Shown here piece by piece: positions 13,238 through 25,400 of a stretch of DNA of 64,000 nt. The stretch comes from Eudromia elegans (lineage: Eukaryota > Chordata > Aves > Tinamiformes > Tinamidae). The position numbers were made by a program, and so were the translations under genes. Where the stretch lies: contig PTEX01000190.1 of NCBI GenBank assembly GCA_003342815.1, positions 829,949 to 893,948 on the forward strand. The letters are read 5' to 3'. Each line of letters starts with the position of its first letter. The stretch's first letter is position 1. Under the pieces are notes generated by a model that worked only from the letters and a program-made list of their open reading frames with translations, was not told the origin of the DNA and did not search any database.

Positions 13238-13247
13238 TCTCGCGAGA
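13238..13247. promoter_or_regulatory. TCTCGCGAGA palindromic promoter element
   Basis: This is an exact 10-base palindrome, about 120 bases upstream of the WDR44 start codon. The motif is established as an activating element of TATA-less CpG-island promoters and has been reported as a BANP binding site (also linked to ZBTB33/Kaiso), sensitive to CpG methylation. Use of this copy is inferred from its position. Confidence 0.7.
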
Positions 13248-13321
13248 CCGGCGCGGCCCTCGCCTGCCCGCCCGCTTGCCCTGCCCGGAGGTGGCGGCGG
13301 TCGCGCTGCGCTGCCGGCGGC

Positions 13322-13346
13322 TCAGCCCGGCCCGGCCCGGCCCGGT
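13322..13346. repeat. (CCCGG)n pentamer run just 5' of the WDR44 start
   Basis: Four to five head-to-tail GCCCG/CCCGG units end about 20 bases before the start codon. The minus strand therefore carries four GGGCC units and can form a G-quadruplex. The run lies in the probable 5' UTR, so length variation could alter transcription or translation. Confidence 0.75.
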
Positions 13347-13368
13347 CTGGCCCCGGTGCGGCCCGGCC

Positions 13369-13445
13369 ATGGCCTCCGACAGCGACACCGAGGAGTTCTA
13401 CGACGCGCCTGAGGACGTGCACCTGGCGGGCGCCTCCCCCGTGCC
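13369..13445 (+). CDS. WDR44: WDR44 coding exon 1 (start codon, FFAT motif)
   Basis: The exon encodes residues 1-25 plus two bases of codon 26 and ends at a CC|GTGAGT donor. It begins MASDSDTEEFYDAPED, nearly identical to the known WDR44 N-terminus. Acidic residues precede EFYDAPE, which fits the FFAT pattern (core EFFDAxE) that binds the MSP domain of VAPA/VAPB. Confidence 0.95.
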
Positions 13446-16400
13446 GTGAGTCGGTCGCCACCGCCCTCAGCGCGGCTGGATGGGGGGAGGCCGGGGGCGG
13501 CTCCGACCGTTACGGGGAGCTGGGGCCGAGGGGCAGAGCAGCCACCCCCGGTTGCGCTGGAGGCGGCCTCGGCTCGTGGCTCCCGGGCAGGGAGGCTGAG
13601 GCGCGGGGGGATGCGGAGAGCCCGAGCCCGGTGCTCGTCGCGCGGCGGCCGGGGCCGCTATCTCGGTGCGATCGGATCTGCCTCCCTCGGGCGGGCCCGC
13701 GGAGGAGGCGTGCGGCGGTAGAGCTGCAGCCCGGGCGGCAAAGATGAAATTTGTGTTAAGAGTAAGCGATTTTCGGGGGAGGAGAGCTTCCTGCGAGGCG
13801 AACTGTTGCTGTGTGCGAAGCAACTTCTGGTGCCCTCTTGATAGTTGCGCTTCTGTGCGCTGTGCACTCTATGGACTGGACGAGGGGAACCGTAACTGTC
13901 CTTTATAATATTAATTCTTATTGCCGTTACCTCAAACCGCACTGAGTTCCTGTGCTGTGACGTAGCCAAATACACTTCTGCCTCTTAAAATATAAATCTA
14001 TCTCCCCGGTTGCAGGGTGAAGTTGTGTGTAGGTGTGTGGTTTTTTGCATAGTTTGCACAACATCTGTCCATCACTTGATCACACAGAGTGAGATTTCAT
14101 GTAGCTGTTTGAAGAGCACTCAAATAGATGGTGGGATCTGACCATTTAGAGCTTTAATAATTGAGTAAATGCTAGTAATCGGCATCTTGGTGGTTGCTGG
14201 GTGCCTAGAATGAAGGGAAAGCTACATTTGCTTTGCTCACATGCGCATCCTGTGGGAAAGCTCTTCTGAACTTAGCTTTTTAACAGCCTCATGAAAAGTT
14301 TATCTTGGCATCTGGTTCTGCAAGGAGCAGTGAGCCACATCAGCAGCCTGCCCTGGCTGAAATGGCAGTGTGAAATGGGGTCCTGCTCCAGCTGCTTACC
14401 TGGCCTTTGTGACTATGGAACTCTTCTACGTGTTGCTTTAACACAGAGTAACTGGGAACAGAAGCAGCAGAAACTATTTAGTGTATTCAAATAGTTAAAA
14501 GAAGGGTCAGGGCGGTGTGAAGGAGTTGGATTTGTGTGGCTAGGATTAGGAGAGGCAGGAAAGAGAACATAGATCTTTTGGTAAACATGTGCCCTTAAAT
14601 CTGGCTCAGGTGCAAAGGGAGCCACGGCTTAGTGTTCTTGAGGTATGTGCTAGTGTTAGAAGCCTGCTGTGTGTAATGTGTGATAACCACGATTCCTAGC
14701 TTGCAGTTCATGTAAATAATACTGTATGTTCTGATTTTGAAGATTCACCTCACCTCTCTTGAAGCAGAATTTAACGTTTACGAAGTCATGCATTAGAATT
14801 TAAAATTCAAGATGTGTTTTTGTTTTTATATGGCTCTTCCATAACTTACAAGAATGCAGCATTGACTGAAATCAATAGAATTCAACTCACTCAAGTCAAG
14901 TAAGGAGATGAGCTTAGGGGGCTTGTTGTGCAGTCTAAGATACCAAACACATAACGGTACTAACAATGTAGAGAGTGTTTTTCTCTACGCTTTGAGATAT
15001 CTCGAGGTAATTTCATGTTTGTGTGTGTGCCTCTTCTCAGAAGTTGGCTTGTTTATGGTAGTTTTGAGACTTCTGCATGTGTAAGATGGATTGGGATGCA
15101 TGAAAAAACTATGAAAAAACTCCAGAAATGCATGGAGGTCTTTCTTTTTTTTTTCTTTTTTTCCTCCCAGCACTTACTGTAGCCAATTTTTCCAAAGCTG
15201 TATAGGTGCCCTTGTCCTCATGATTCATAAGGCATTTAAAGTCAGTTTTGTAGCTTCCTCCCTCCTGCCCAGAGTTGTGTGGGGAAGTTTATTAACTGCT
15301 GATACAGAACTTCTGAAAGTGGTCACAACCGAGTGTTTATGCAAGCTTGCTGCCTTCTCTGCTATTTAATTGTTTTTACTAATTGGCTTTGGTAGTGTGC
15401 AGGAGTGAGGCTTTCAAATTGTAGTCAGCAATGGCAATTCCAATTGCCATCATTAAGTAAACTGGTACTGAGGCTTAGTGCTTGTCACGGAAACCACCCT
15501 CTCTGTATCCTCAAATGCATATATAACTGGTGTTATTTAGGGATAAATTAGCAAAAATCATGGAATTTGTTACAGAATGTTTATTTCAGATGCTTATGGG
15601 TTGAGATCATCTCACAGAAGTCACCAACCCTGTAGAGCCAAGTGCGTTAAACCAGATGTTTGGAGACGACTGTATCCTCCATGGCTAGGCCTGCATGCTT
15701 TGCTTTTGCTGCATGCTTTTCCTTTCATGTGTAACTGTGCTCTTGGATATCAAACCATGTCTTTTTCTGTTAGCTTTTGTAGTACCACTATGCACATTAT
15801 GTGCAGGTGTCTTCTGTCACTTTCCTTGCAAAAGTCTGTAACTGCAGTAGAGGTCTAGGGGGAGAAAAAACTGCATGAACAACCTCGTGAAGGAGAATGG
15901 AGTTTTGAGAAGAGGAAAAAATGAAGTAAGGCACACTTGCTCAGATACAAGCAGGTGACTGACCATTTTATACCTTGCAGGAAAAAGGGCCACCCACTCT
16001 GAAATGAAGATCTCCCAAACAGTTTGAATATCATATGCCTAAGAAGAAAGGATTAGTTCTGTGTAGTATACTCTTATCCTAAAAATTCTTACAAGAAACC
16101 AAATGAGAGGCACTGTGTCCAAGAGACAGTGTAAATAGTGAGAAAATATCCTCTAGTACCTTAATTAGTTTAAGTTCTTGAATTCTAACCTCAGTGATCC
16201 TATCTTTCTGAGGTTGCTTCTCCATTTCTTCTCAAGCACTGCGTTTTCTTCCCTGTAGGAAATTAGATAATGCTAAGTTGTGCCGTGATGACATATGAGA
16301 TGTGCTTAGCACAAGCTTTGCTTGTGCATATGTTAGCCAGCATCCGGAAATGATCTCGGCAGCCAATAGGTGTAGCATGGAGCATAGTGTCTTGCTGCAC

Positions 16401-19400
16401 TGCAGACAATCTTCTGTGGTCAGAGTTAGCTGAAGTTTCCAAGTGCTCTCCAAGGGTAGCCGAGAGAGCACTGCAGTGATGAATCCTTGTGGTTCAAAAG
16501 CGTGGACAGCCACAGAGAGCTGCATCAAGAATAATTGTAGCTTCCAGGCCAACCTGAAGATAGACTTCTTCACTGTGCTATGCCTCGCAAAGTGAAGAAA
16601 AGAAATAATGTTTGCTGGGCTGGCTGTGGTTGAAACTATATCTGTTGTGCAGCTTGCTACTGAACAGTCCCTATTACTGTTTCACAGTTAATATACTGTT
16701 AATATACTTCTTTATAATGATAAAGATTATTCGAGGAAAGCAGGTGAGTTAGCCTTAGTCAGGGCTAAAGATGAACTTTTAAGACTGAATAAATGCAAAG
16801 ATAACCTCCTTAGGGAGTGTTCTGACTTTCAGGCATCTGGTGTGTTTGTTCAGGTAAAATAGATCTTCCCTCATCTTTCCCTCTTCCCTCTCAGCCTCTC
16901 CTTGATCTTTACAGATAACCTTGTACATCCCCTCTGTTAAACTATTGCTATCACAGTCAGTATTGCAGGAGAAGACCTAAGTTATAGAAAGAATTTCAAA
17001 TAAAATGCTTCTAGGATCTATTGTTATCAGACATGTAATCCCATTATTTACTAAACAATGATACCTGTCAAGAAAATTGTCAGCCTGACGTTTTCTGTAT
17101 GTCTGTCTTCACATTATACTTGAAAGCCCAGAATTTCCCAAGCAAGATCAATATCTGATTGTGATCTTCATAAATCATTTCAGACACGTTTTGCTTCTGT
17201 ATGTAGGGTTTTTTTGGAGGGGGTGGAATAGACTACTTTGCTTTAGGCCACTAGTTTTTACAGATACAGTAAAAGCAGAAGAGGAAAAGACTGGTAACTT
17301 CGAGTGCTTGGGAAACTGAGACCATTGCGGAGTCATGTTAAACTGCAAGAGACTGAATTCAGTTATCAACTTCTGTGGCATACCTTGGTTTTAAAATATA
17401 ACAGCACACAGGAAAGTGTGGTTACTTTGATAAGGGAGTGACAATTCTTACATGCACGTAGTTCAAATATTCCTCAGGCAGGCTGTTAAATTTGGTTATT
17501 CTATATACTGATCTGGTGTTATTACCAAACTGTAGTGGAAGCTTTGGAATGTTTTAAAATAATGTAATTCAATGACAAAGATACATTAAGATGAAAGTGT
17601 TGTATATTTGATATCCAAGCTCTCCATACTGATTCGTATTCTATACCCGGTATTTTAGTAATTTTTGTCACTTGAGTAGCTTTTTCCTAAGGCATTTGAG
17701 TAATGCATGGGAGTGGATAATAACATCTGTTTTAGCTTGAGTGCAGATTTTTCAGGAAACTAATTATGTAGCCAAAGAAGTTAGAAATGGAAACAAGGTC
17801 TTTTGAGCCTCAAATTTTGTGTTAGCAGTGCAGAAATGACTTGCCTGTACTAGGCGTGACATGGTAATTGGTGGGAAGTGTCTCAATAAATAGCTGTTAG
17901 GTATGTATTTGCGGGTTAAGGCATTTGCACTGTCTTTAGGTCGTAAAGTCTAAACAGTGCTTAGTATAATGGGACCTTACTCCTTGCTCAAACCTAAATA
18001 CTGTAGTAATTTTAACTGTGTTCTTTTGCTGAAGAAGTATCTTGGATTTAAGGAAACACTGACATGCAGGTTTGTCACTGTTTTTATTGAAATCCGTGAG
18101 GCTTTAGTGCCATTGAAAATGTTTCTATAACTGGAAGTCCAAAACAGGCAAGTCTTCTGACTTTCTTTGACAGTATGGATATGGGAAAAAAAAGATACAT
18201 GTTTGCCCTTCAGGTCACAATACGGATTTAACTTTTGTTTTTGCATGCTGGGTAGCCTTTCCTCCTAGAGACCGTATCTGAAGTGTACATATCTGGACAG
18301 AAATATGTAGTTTTAAGCCACTATATGTAAAACTACTGTGCTTTCTTGATTACTGAAGCTCACATTTGTACAATGGAGGGTTTTTTTTGCCATAAATCAA
18401 TTTCAGGTTGTAAACAGCATAGCAACGATAGGTCAAAAATGAAAAAGGAATTAACTTCATTTTTTGTAAGATATTGCCCCTTCAAACTATCATTTTTGAG
18501 ACTGAATATCAAAACAAGTCCAAGATCTCTATATTTCTATAGTTTGTTAGTATGAGATGATGATAAATTGTAAAATGTCACTGAACTCAGGAGACCTTTT
18601 AAATGTTTGCAGTCCAGGTTGCATATAGCCTGTAAAGTGTAAACTGTAGGTTGTTCTCTGCTTGTGACCAGCAAACTCTTTTATAGCCATGTAAGGCCAT
18701 GCTAACCCAAGTCAACAATGTGGCTTAAGGTGAATCTGCATCTTGTGAGAATGCAAGTTCAGGATATAATGAAAGTTTATTCACTTACAGAGAAGTAATT
18801 ATTTGATACCAATCCCCTAAGATACTTTGTTCTTCCCTTGAGTGTAACAAAGGACTACGTGTGAATGGATATTAATACACTCTGAAACAGTGAATTGTGT
18901 GTTTGAGAAAGTAAATAGTGTAGAACTGGTTCCCTTCTGTTACAATATAGATGCTTTTATTTATGCTAAGCATAATGATTGGTAGTGAGAGCCTGAATTT
19001 GCTAGAGAGCTTGCTAATTTGCATTACCCCTCTAGCAATTTAAAGAGTCGGATGAATATGATGGTGTTGATACTACAGAATGGGATTCATGCACTTGATA
19101 AGCAGAATACTAGAACATTCTTGGTTCCTGCTAAAAGTTTTTTCTTAGCTGTTCAACTTATGCTTTCTGTAAATGCCAATTTTAAGTTCTTTTTAAGTTC
19201 TCTCTAATGAAAAATATTTTTGAAGGTGCCTTAGGAATAGTTCTATTAGAAAAACATGATAGGAATATATATTTTTAACTGCTGTTCAGAAACTTTGGGA
19301 GATTGAGCTGTGGGGTGTATTTGTATCAGGGGTTGTTCAGCACTTAACTCCATTTGTAGCCTTCTATGTAAAGGAGGAGTATCAGAAACATTCACTTAAT

Positions 19401-22400
19401 ACAAATACGAAATCATACATTCACTACAAAGCAAAATTGACTTATGGATTCAGTTTAGTATGAAGGTTATTGCAATGATTGTTTTTGTTTCGTTTTACTC
19501 AGAGCTCTACTTAAATCTATCTTCTTTTTGCCAGGTCACCGACAAAAGTTGGATCTCATGTGCTTAAGGTATGTTTCTGTGTAAGACCAATGAATATATA
19601 TTGAAGAACATAGAGCATTTTTCCCAAATGCAGACGTAATTATGATGGTCTAACATGTACACGGATGGGGAATTGTAGACTTTCTTTTTTGTTGGGAGCA
19701 TTTGTGCTTAGGTCTCTTAAGATTCCAGCTTTCCTTTTATTTAGGGTATGTTAAAATGTTTTGAGGCTAATTTTATTCTGAAGCTTATGTTTGCAACTGG
19801 AGCTGTACTTAATTATTAGACTATCATCTTTCAAGTGATTTTTGAGTAGTGAACAAGTCTCTACAGCACTTGGATTTTGGCTAGATTTACATGAAATAGT
19901 TGACTTTACTCCTTTCTGTCATCAAAATAAGAAAAAACTTAGTGTTTGTACTTGAAAAGCCTCCCCTTTAGGTTATGGGGAAATAAAACACTATATTTAG
20001 CTTATTGAGACAGGATTGCCACTTCCCACGCAAGCAATTAGTATGTTGCATCTGTGCATAGTGAGAGTGCAGCTGAATCTGACACTCAAGTGGGTTAGGA
20101 GTTGAAACGTTGTTCAGATAACATCCATTGCCTAGTCCTAGGGGGGCCAAAGGTGGTGCTATGCCGCCCTCTGACATAGGCTAAAAAAGATTTGACATTG
20201 TCTTGAAAGCACTGGTACTAGTAGTGAAAACAGTAGTGTTTGATTAGTCAATAGTGGTAGAAACTAAATGAAATATATCCTAAATCACTTATTCCAAAAA
20301 AAGTTTCTGAAGATGGAGAAATTAGTTATTTCTCTGCTTGGTATCGTATCAGTTCCCTGAATGTGTGACTAATGGTATAGTTTGTCTTGGAGCCGGTTAG
20401 AAATACTTAAGTCCAAAGTTTAGCAAATGTGAGTACATCAACAGCAATTGATATAATGGCTTCTTTAGGCATGAATTATTAAGTATTTAAATTATTGTTC
20501 CTTTGAATGTTAATTGTGATTAAGTAAAATAGAAGACCTCTGGATTAGAAAGGTTATTTTTAAGGAAAGGGGAGGGATGGACAAAGGAGTTATTCTAGTA
20601 ATTGCAGCCATTCCTGCCTAATACTTTATTTGTTCAGGTCAGAACTCCCTACAGTGGATGTATACCTAGGGCTTTTTGTGTGTATGCTATGTGCTATGTA
20701 TATGCTATAAAGAGTCTGTTGTTTGTGACTGACTAGCTAAAGGTAGTTTGGTATAGATTTAGTGACTAGTGACCTCAAGAGAAATAAAGAAGTTTTGCCT
20801 TTGTACACAGGAGTGGAGCAGCTTTTCAGTTTAGTACTGAGTAGTCTGTGTCTGTGTGTGGTAGTTTGAAGTGTTCCTGGTATATGCTATGAATTACTGC
20901 TGTTAAGTGTTTAAACAATAGTATGTTAAAATATAGTAGAATGCTTTTGTTTAAGTGGTTCTTGCTTTCTTTGTTAATTGATCTTAATTCAAGGACTTTT
21001 TACTAACTTTCTATGCTTTTTTTCCCTATAGGATGCAGACAGCAAATTACACAAAGTTGGAAATGAAGCCTCTGTACAAGAAGTGAAGCAAGATGATTCA
21101 AAAGAGGTAGTTAAATATTGCCCTAAGTTTTCCATATAGTATTAAAACATCTCTTTAATTGAAATGTTTTTGAGGTATTGTATAGACACACTGGTATGTG
21201 CCCCCCAGGAATACCTGATGCTTAGTGGTAAGATGGCTTTATATCTTTTTTTCCTAGATTATTGACAGTATTATAGAAGAAAGTCAAAAGGTACAGCAAC
21301 TAGATAATGATTCTTTAGATTCCGGAGGACAAGAATTGCATATTCCAACTCCAGGTGAAAATGCTTGGATTTCTGAAGCAAGCATCATTAGTAGTATTCC
21401 AGAAGTATTATCTGCTGAAATATCATTACAAGAAGATCGTAGAGAACCGTCATATCAGAGTGTGTGTAAGGACACTGAATTGGCCTCTGGGAATCTTTTG
21501 TTTACTTCTGAGCAACAAGAAACTAATAAACTCACAAAAGTAACTAATGCATCTGACCATAAAATCGATGAAACAGAAGCACAAGAAGAAACATCAAAAA
21601 GTGAGGAAGTAACAAACAGGAAAGAAACCAATGCTTTAGAACAAGTGGTTTCAGATATACCTACCAAAGACCTTTCTACAACAGAAGAATTGCCTCCAGC
21701 CAAACCACCAAGACAGCTTACTGTGGAGCCTGATATAGTTGCTAGCACAAAGAAGCCTGTTCCAGCACGACCACCACCTCCAACAAATGTTCCTCCTCCA
21801 AGACCACCACCACCTGCCCGGCCTGCTCCACCACCACGGAAGAAAAAGAGTGATCTGGATTTTGAAGTACAAAAACCCGTTTTAGAAGGCAAGTATTCTA
21901 CAGAGACATCTTTAATTATCTACAACTTTGTTTTTCTGCTTTAAGAATCATTAAATGTCTTGCTTTCGGACTAGTTGACTGGTAGACAAGTAAAACATCC
22001 TATAAATGTGTTATGTTCAGACTTAGTATAGAAAAGATCCCTTTTGAATTAGTCATGTTTCTACTACATAGGCTTTTTTTTTTTTTTTTTAAACTAATGT
22101 TTTCTACCAAAATTGCTACTTCTGTAAGCAAGGGCAGTGGCCATGGCAATATGGGAGGGGGTTTATGCTAACTGTCACAGCAGTCAAGTACCCTTTTCTT
22201 CACAAGTCTGGAGTTGTGTTTCAAATGAAGTATGTGCAATTTGTACTAGTAGGGAAATACAGGTCTGCCACAGGAAAAAGCAATTTTCTAATAAAACTTC
22301 ATAGAATAGACTGGAAATCATATTGATGTATCCAGCTGTGTATTCAGAATATAATTGATAGGAGGAATAGGCAATGGTACTTTTTTTTGTTTTGTTAAAG

Positions 22401-25400
22401 TAAGCTCTGCCTGCCTATGGCAAGTGTTATGCTGTTCTTACTAATGGGAAGTCTCTTTTCAGTTCCTCGAGAGCATTTTGCAAGTGGTGGTCTCTTAACT
22501 CCGAGTACAATGACAGAGGGCATGCCCAAAGATTCTCAGCCTTCTTTGGATTTGGCAAGTGCAACTAGTGGAGATAAAATAGTTACTGCACAGGTACTGA
22601 GAAATAGCTACAACTCTTAGACTGGCTGTAACATTTTCTGTGTAGCAGTGGAGATCATGTGTTCTGTGTCTGCAAAATTTCAGGAAAATGGGAAAGCAGC
22701 TGATGGCCAAACAACAAATGAAGTACTTGGGCCACAAAGACCAAGGTCTAATTCTGGAAGAGAACTCACAGATGAGGTATTAATGATTGTCATCTATACA
22801 TAATTTGTTCTTGTGTGTGGTTGTGCCTGTCTTTAATCTGTTGAATGAAAGTATAATGGTAATATTAACATACTAATGGCAATTTTAGCGTAAGCTTATT
22901 CCTGTAAATTTAGTCTTTGTAATGTAAATATATAGTGAATCATAGAATTTCCTATTAAGATGATCCATTAGACCAGATTTGTGTTTTGCTGTAGTTTGAG
23001 TGGCTTAATGATGCCATCTTGGTTTCACATGTTTTCACAGGAAATTCTGGCAAGTGTAATGATAAAAAACCTCGATACAGGTGAAGAAATACCTCTGAGT
23101 TTGGCAGAAGAAAAGTTACCAACAGGCATTAATCCCCTGACTTTGCATATCATGAGGAGGACTAAAGAATATGTCAGGTATGAATTAAGATAGATTTCAG
23201 ATTTTTCCTACAGTGCCATGTTCATACTCTCTGCATGCATCAAAATTGTTTATTTTATGTACATAAGGGAGTCCTAACCTATTTGTGGCTTATTGTCTCT
23301 AACATAAATGATAATTCCCAAATTCCAATAAACTAGGTATTTACTGAGGCAGCAAAATAGTTTTTTGAATCTTTGTGTCTTAAGTTGACTACAGAAAATC
23401 CAGCTGAACTTTAGTTCTAGTAATGTACTAAATTTGCTAAATTTGGAACAGAACAGAAAACAATTTATGCTCAAGTGCTGTGCTTTGTTTATGCTAACTC
23501 CCCTTGTAAATTTGTTTAGTGTTTAATTTTATAGGTTGTGGTGCTGTGAAGGTCAGCAGGCATCATTATAGCTGAGTGCTTTGAGGTTTTCCTTTGCTTT
23601 AAACAGTTTTACGTCATTGTAGTGTTTGAAACTGAATCTGTGAACTGTAATACAAGAAAAGTTTCTTAAAAATCAGAAAACCATGTTATTCTATACACTT
23701 ACAACACACAAATTTAGGCTTTTGAAGTACATCAGAGAATTTTTAGGTTTTTTGCACTGCTGCAAAATATGCTGCATCGCATTTTTGATGTGCCATGTTG
23801 CAGACTAAAGATGGATCCTAAATAATGATCCTCCTTTTAAAATGTTTCATTCTTTTTAGACTCATTATGTTTTTGTGCTAAATGTTGATCACTTCTGTGT
23901 TTTCTAGTAATGACGCAGCACAGTCTGATGATGAAGACAAAATGCAGACACAGCAAACAGATACAGATGGAGGGAGGTTAAAACAAAAGACGTAAGATGC
24001 TCTTTCATGTCCTTACAAATAAAAGCCAGTTCTGCTTTGTTTTATTAAAGTTCCCTTTATGATTTTTGAACAAAATTATCAAGTTATGAACTTGTGTTCA
24101 GTTATGAACTGTCATAACTGAAACTATGTAAACTTATAGTTCTGAAGTGAACCTATATGTTATGACTGCTGTTATGCTAAATGCTTATTTTAAGACGCAA
24201 TAACAGAAAGATAGAATGCTGCATTTCAAATCATAACTTCATAATAGCAAAAAAATAGGAATTTGACAGTATTATATACTGAAGGAAGTACCCTTGTTTT
24301 TAAGGACCCAACTGAAAAAGTTCCTGGGTAAATCTGTAAAGCGAGCAAAACACCTTGCTGAGGAGTATGGGGAACGTGCTGTAAATAAAGTTAAGAGTGT
24401 CCGAGATGAAGGTCAGTGAAACTCCCCCTGTCCCCCCTTAACCAAAGCTGCCTGAGGGGCATCATTTGCTGTATACAGCTGATAACAATGTGTCGGCTTA
24501 AAGCTAAATCTTGTAGCTTAGTAGACTTTCTTAGACTGTCAAGTTACAGAGATGAATCCTTTAAAGTGGTAGTTCAGAGACTTCTTCAACCAAATCAGTT
24601 AAGGAATTTCTGCTGTGGTGTTAGAGTGTTGTCCAGATATCAAAATGTAAACTTTTCAGAAAGCTTTTCCAGAAAAAGTAGAAACGGAGGTTGTCTTTGA
24701 TTTCCGTGAAACAGTAATAACTACTGTGTTAGATTTCTGACATAGCTTGAACTCATTTTAGAAGGCTTTCTAGTTAAAACTGAACCTTCTTGTCTCATCA
24801 GTATTCCTTCTTTCAGGCCAATTTCTAGTACTTCAGTACACTAACAGTCTGGAGTAAGTGGTGTAGAAGTACTGCACCTTAGCATTCCTCGTTGCCAGTG
24901 GCTGTTTACCCCAGCTCTTTTGTCTGTTTGGATCCTCCAGGGACTAATTACTGGACCATTTCAGCACATTCAATGGCAAGAAACATAAAATGCAATGACT
25001 ACTCTTCAGTACCTATTAAACTGTCAGAAATGACTCTAATGAATGCAAGAGCTGATGCAATAAGTGGAGCAGAACAAAAAAAAAAAAAAAAAAACAATTA
25101 TTTTGGTTGAGTGTCTCTGTTCATTACAATCTAATGCTAGTGTAGATGTATTTTTAGACCTTTATGCAATGAAACCCTGGTCTTGCTTTAAGATCTTAAA
25201 ATTGGCTATAGAGAGTTGTTAATTCAAGACTAAACAGAAAAGCAGTGGTGAATGTTGACTAACAGAATAAATATTTGCTGCAATATACTTCTAAATTTGT
25301 GTTCCTCTTAGTCTTCCATACAGATCAAGATGATCCCTCTTCAAGTGATGATGAAGGGATGCCATACACAAGGCCAGTTAAGTTCAAAGCAGCACATGGC

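Larger units (their letters stand above)
13040..13368 (+). promoter_or_regulatory. WDR44: WDR44 CpG-island promoter and 5' UTR
   Basis: This extremely CpG-rich stretch without a TATA box contains tandem GC boxes (CTCCGCCCCGCCC near 13098 and CGCCCCGCCCC near 13120), a CRE/ATF-like AACGTCAC (13138-13145), an ETS-type CACTTCCG near 13203 and the palindrome TCTCGCGAGA at 13238-13247. This is the architecture of a housekeeping vertebrate promoter with dispersed start sites. Transcription probably begins between about 13240 and 13330. The CpG island continues through exon 1 to about 13740 in intron 1. The exact start site cannot be fixed from sequence. Confidence 0.8.

Noticed and set aside
12506-13388. 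Long reverse-strand open frames rich in Cys and Pro
   Set aside because: They are translations of the G-rich minisatellite and CpG island, with no domain, no splice pattern and strict repeat periodicity.
12916-13449. Open frame continuing upstream of the WDR44 start codon in the same frame (177 codons)
   Set aside because: The upstream part only translates the minisatellite and CpG island. The conserved protein begins at 13369 with a strong Kozak context.
21893-21894. GT donor four bases after the proposed GC donor of WDR44 exon 4
   Set aside because: It would put exon 5 out of frame and lose the conserved DSQPSLDLASATSG segment.
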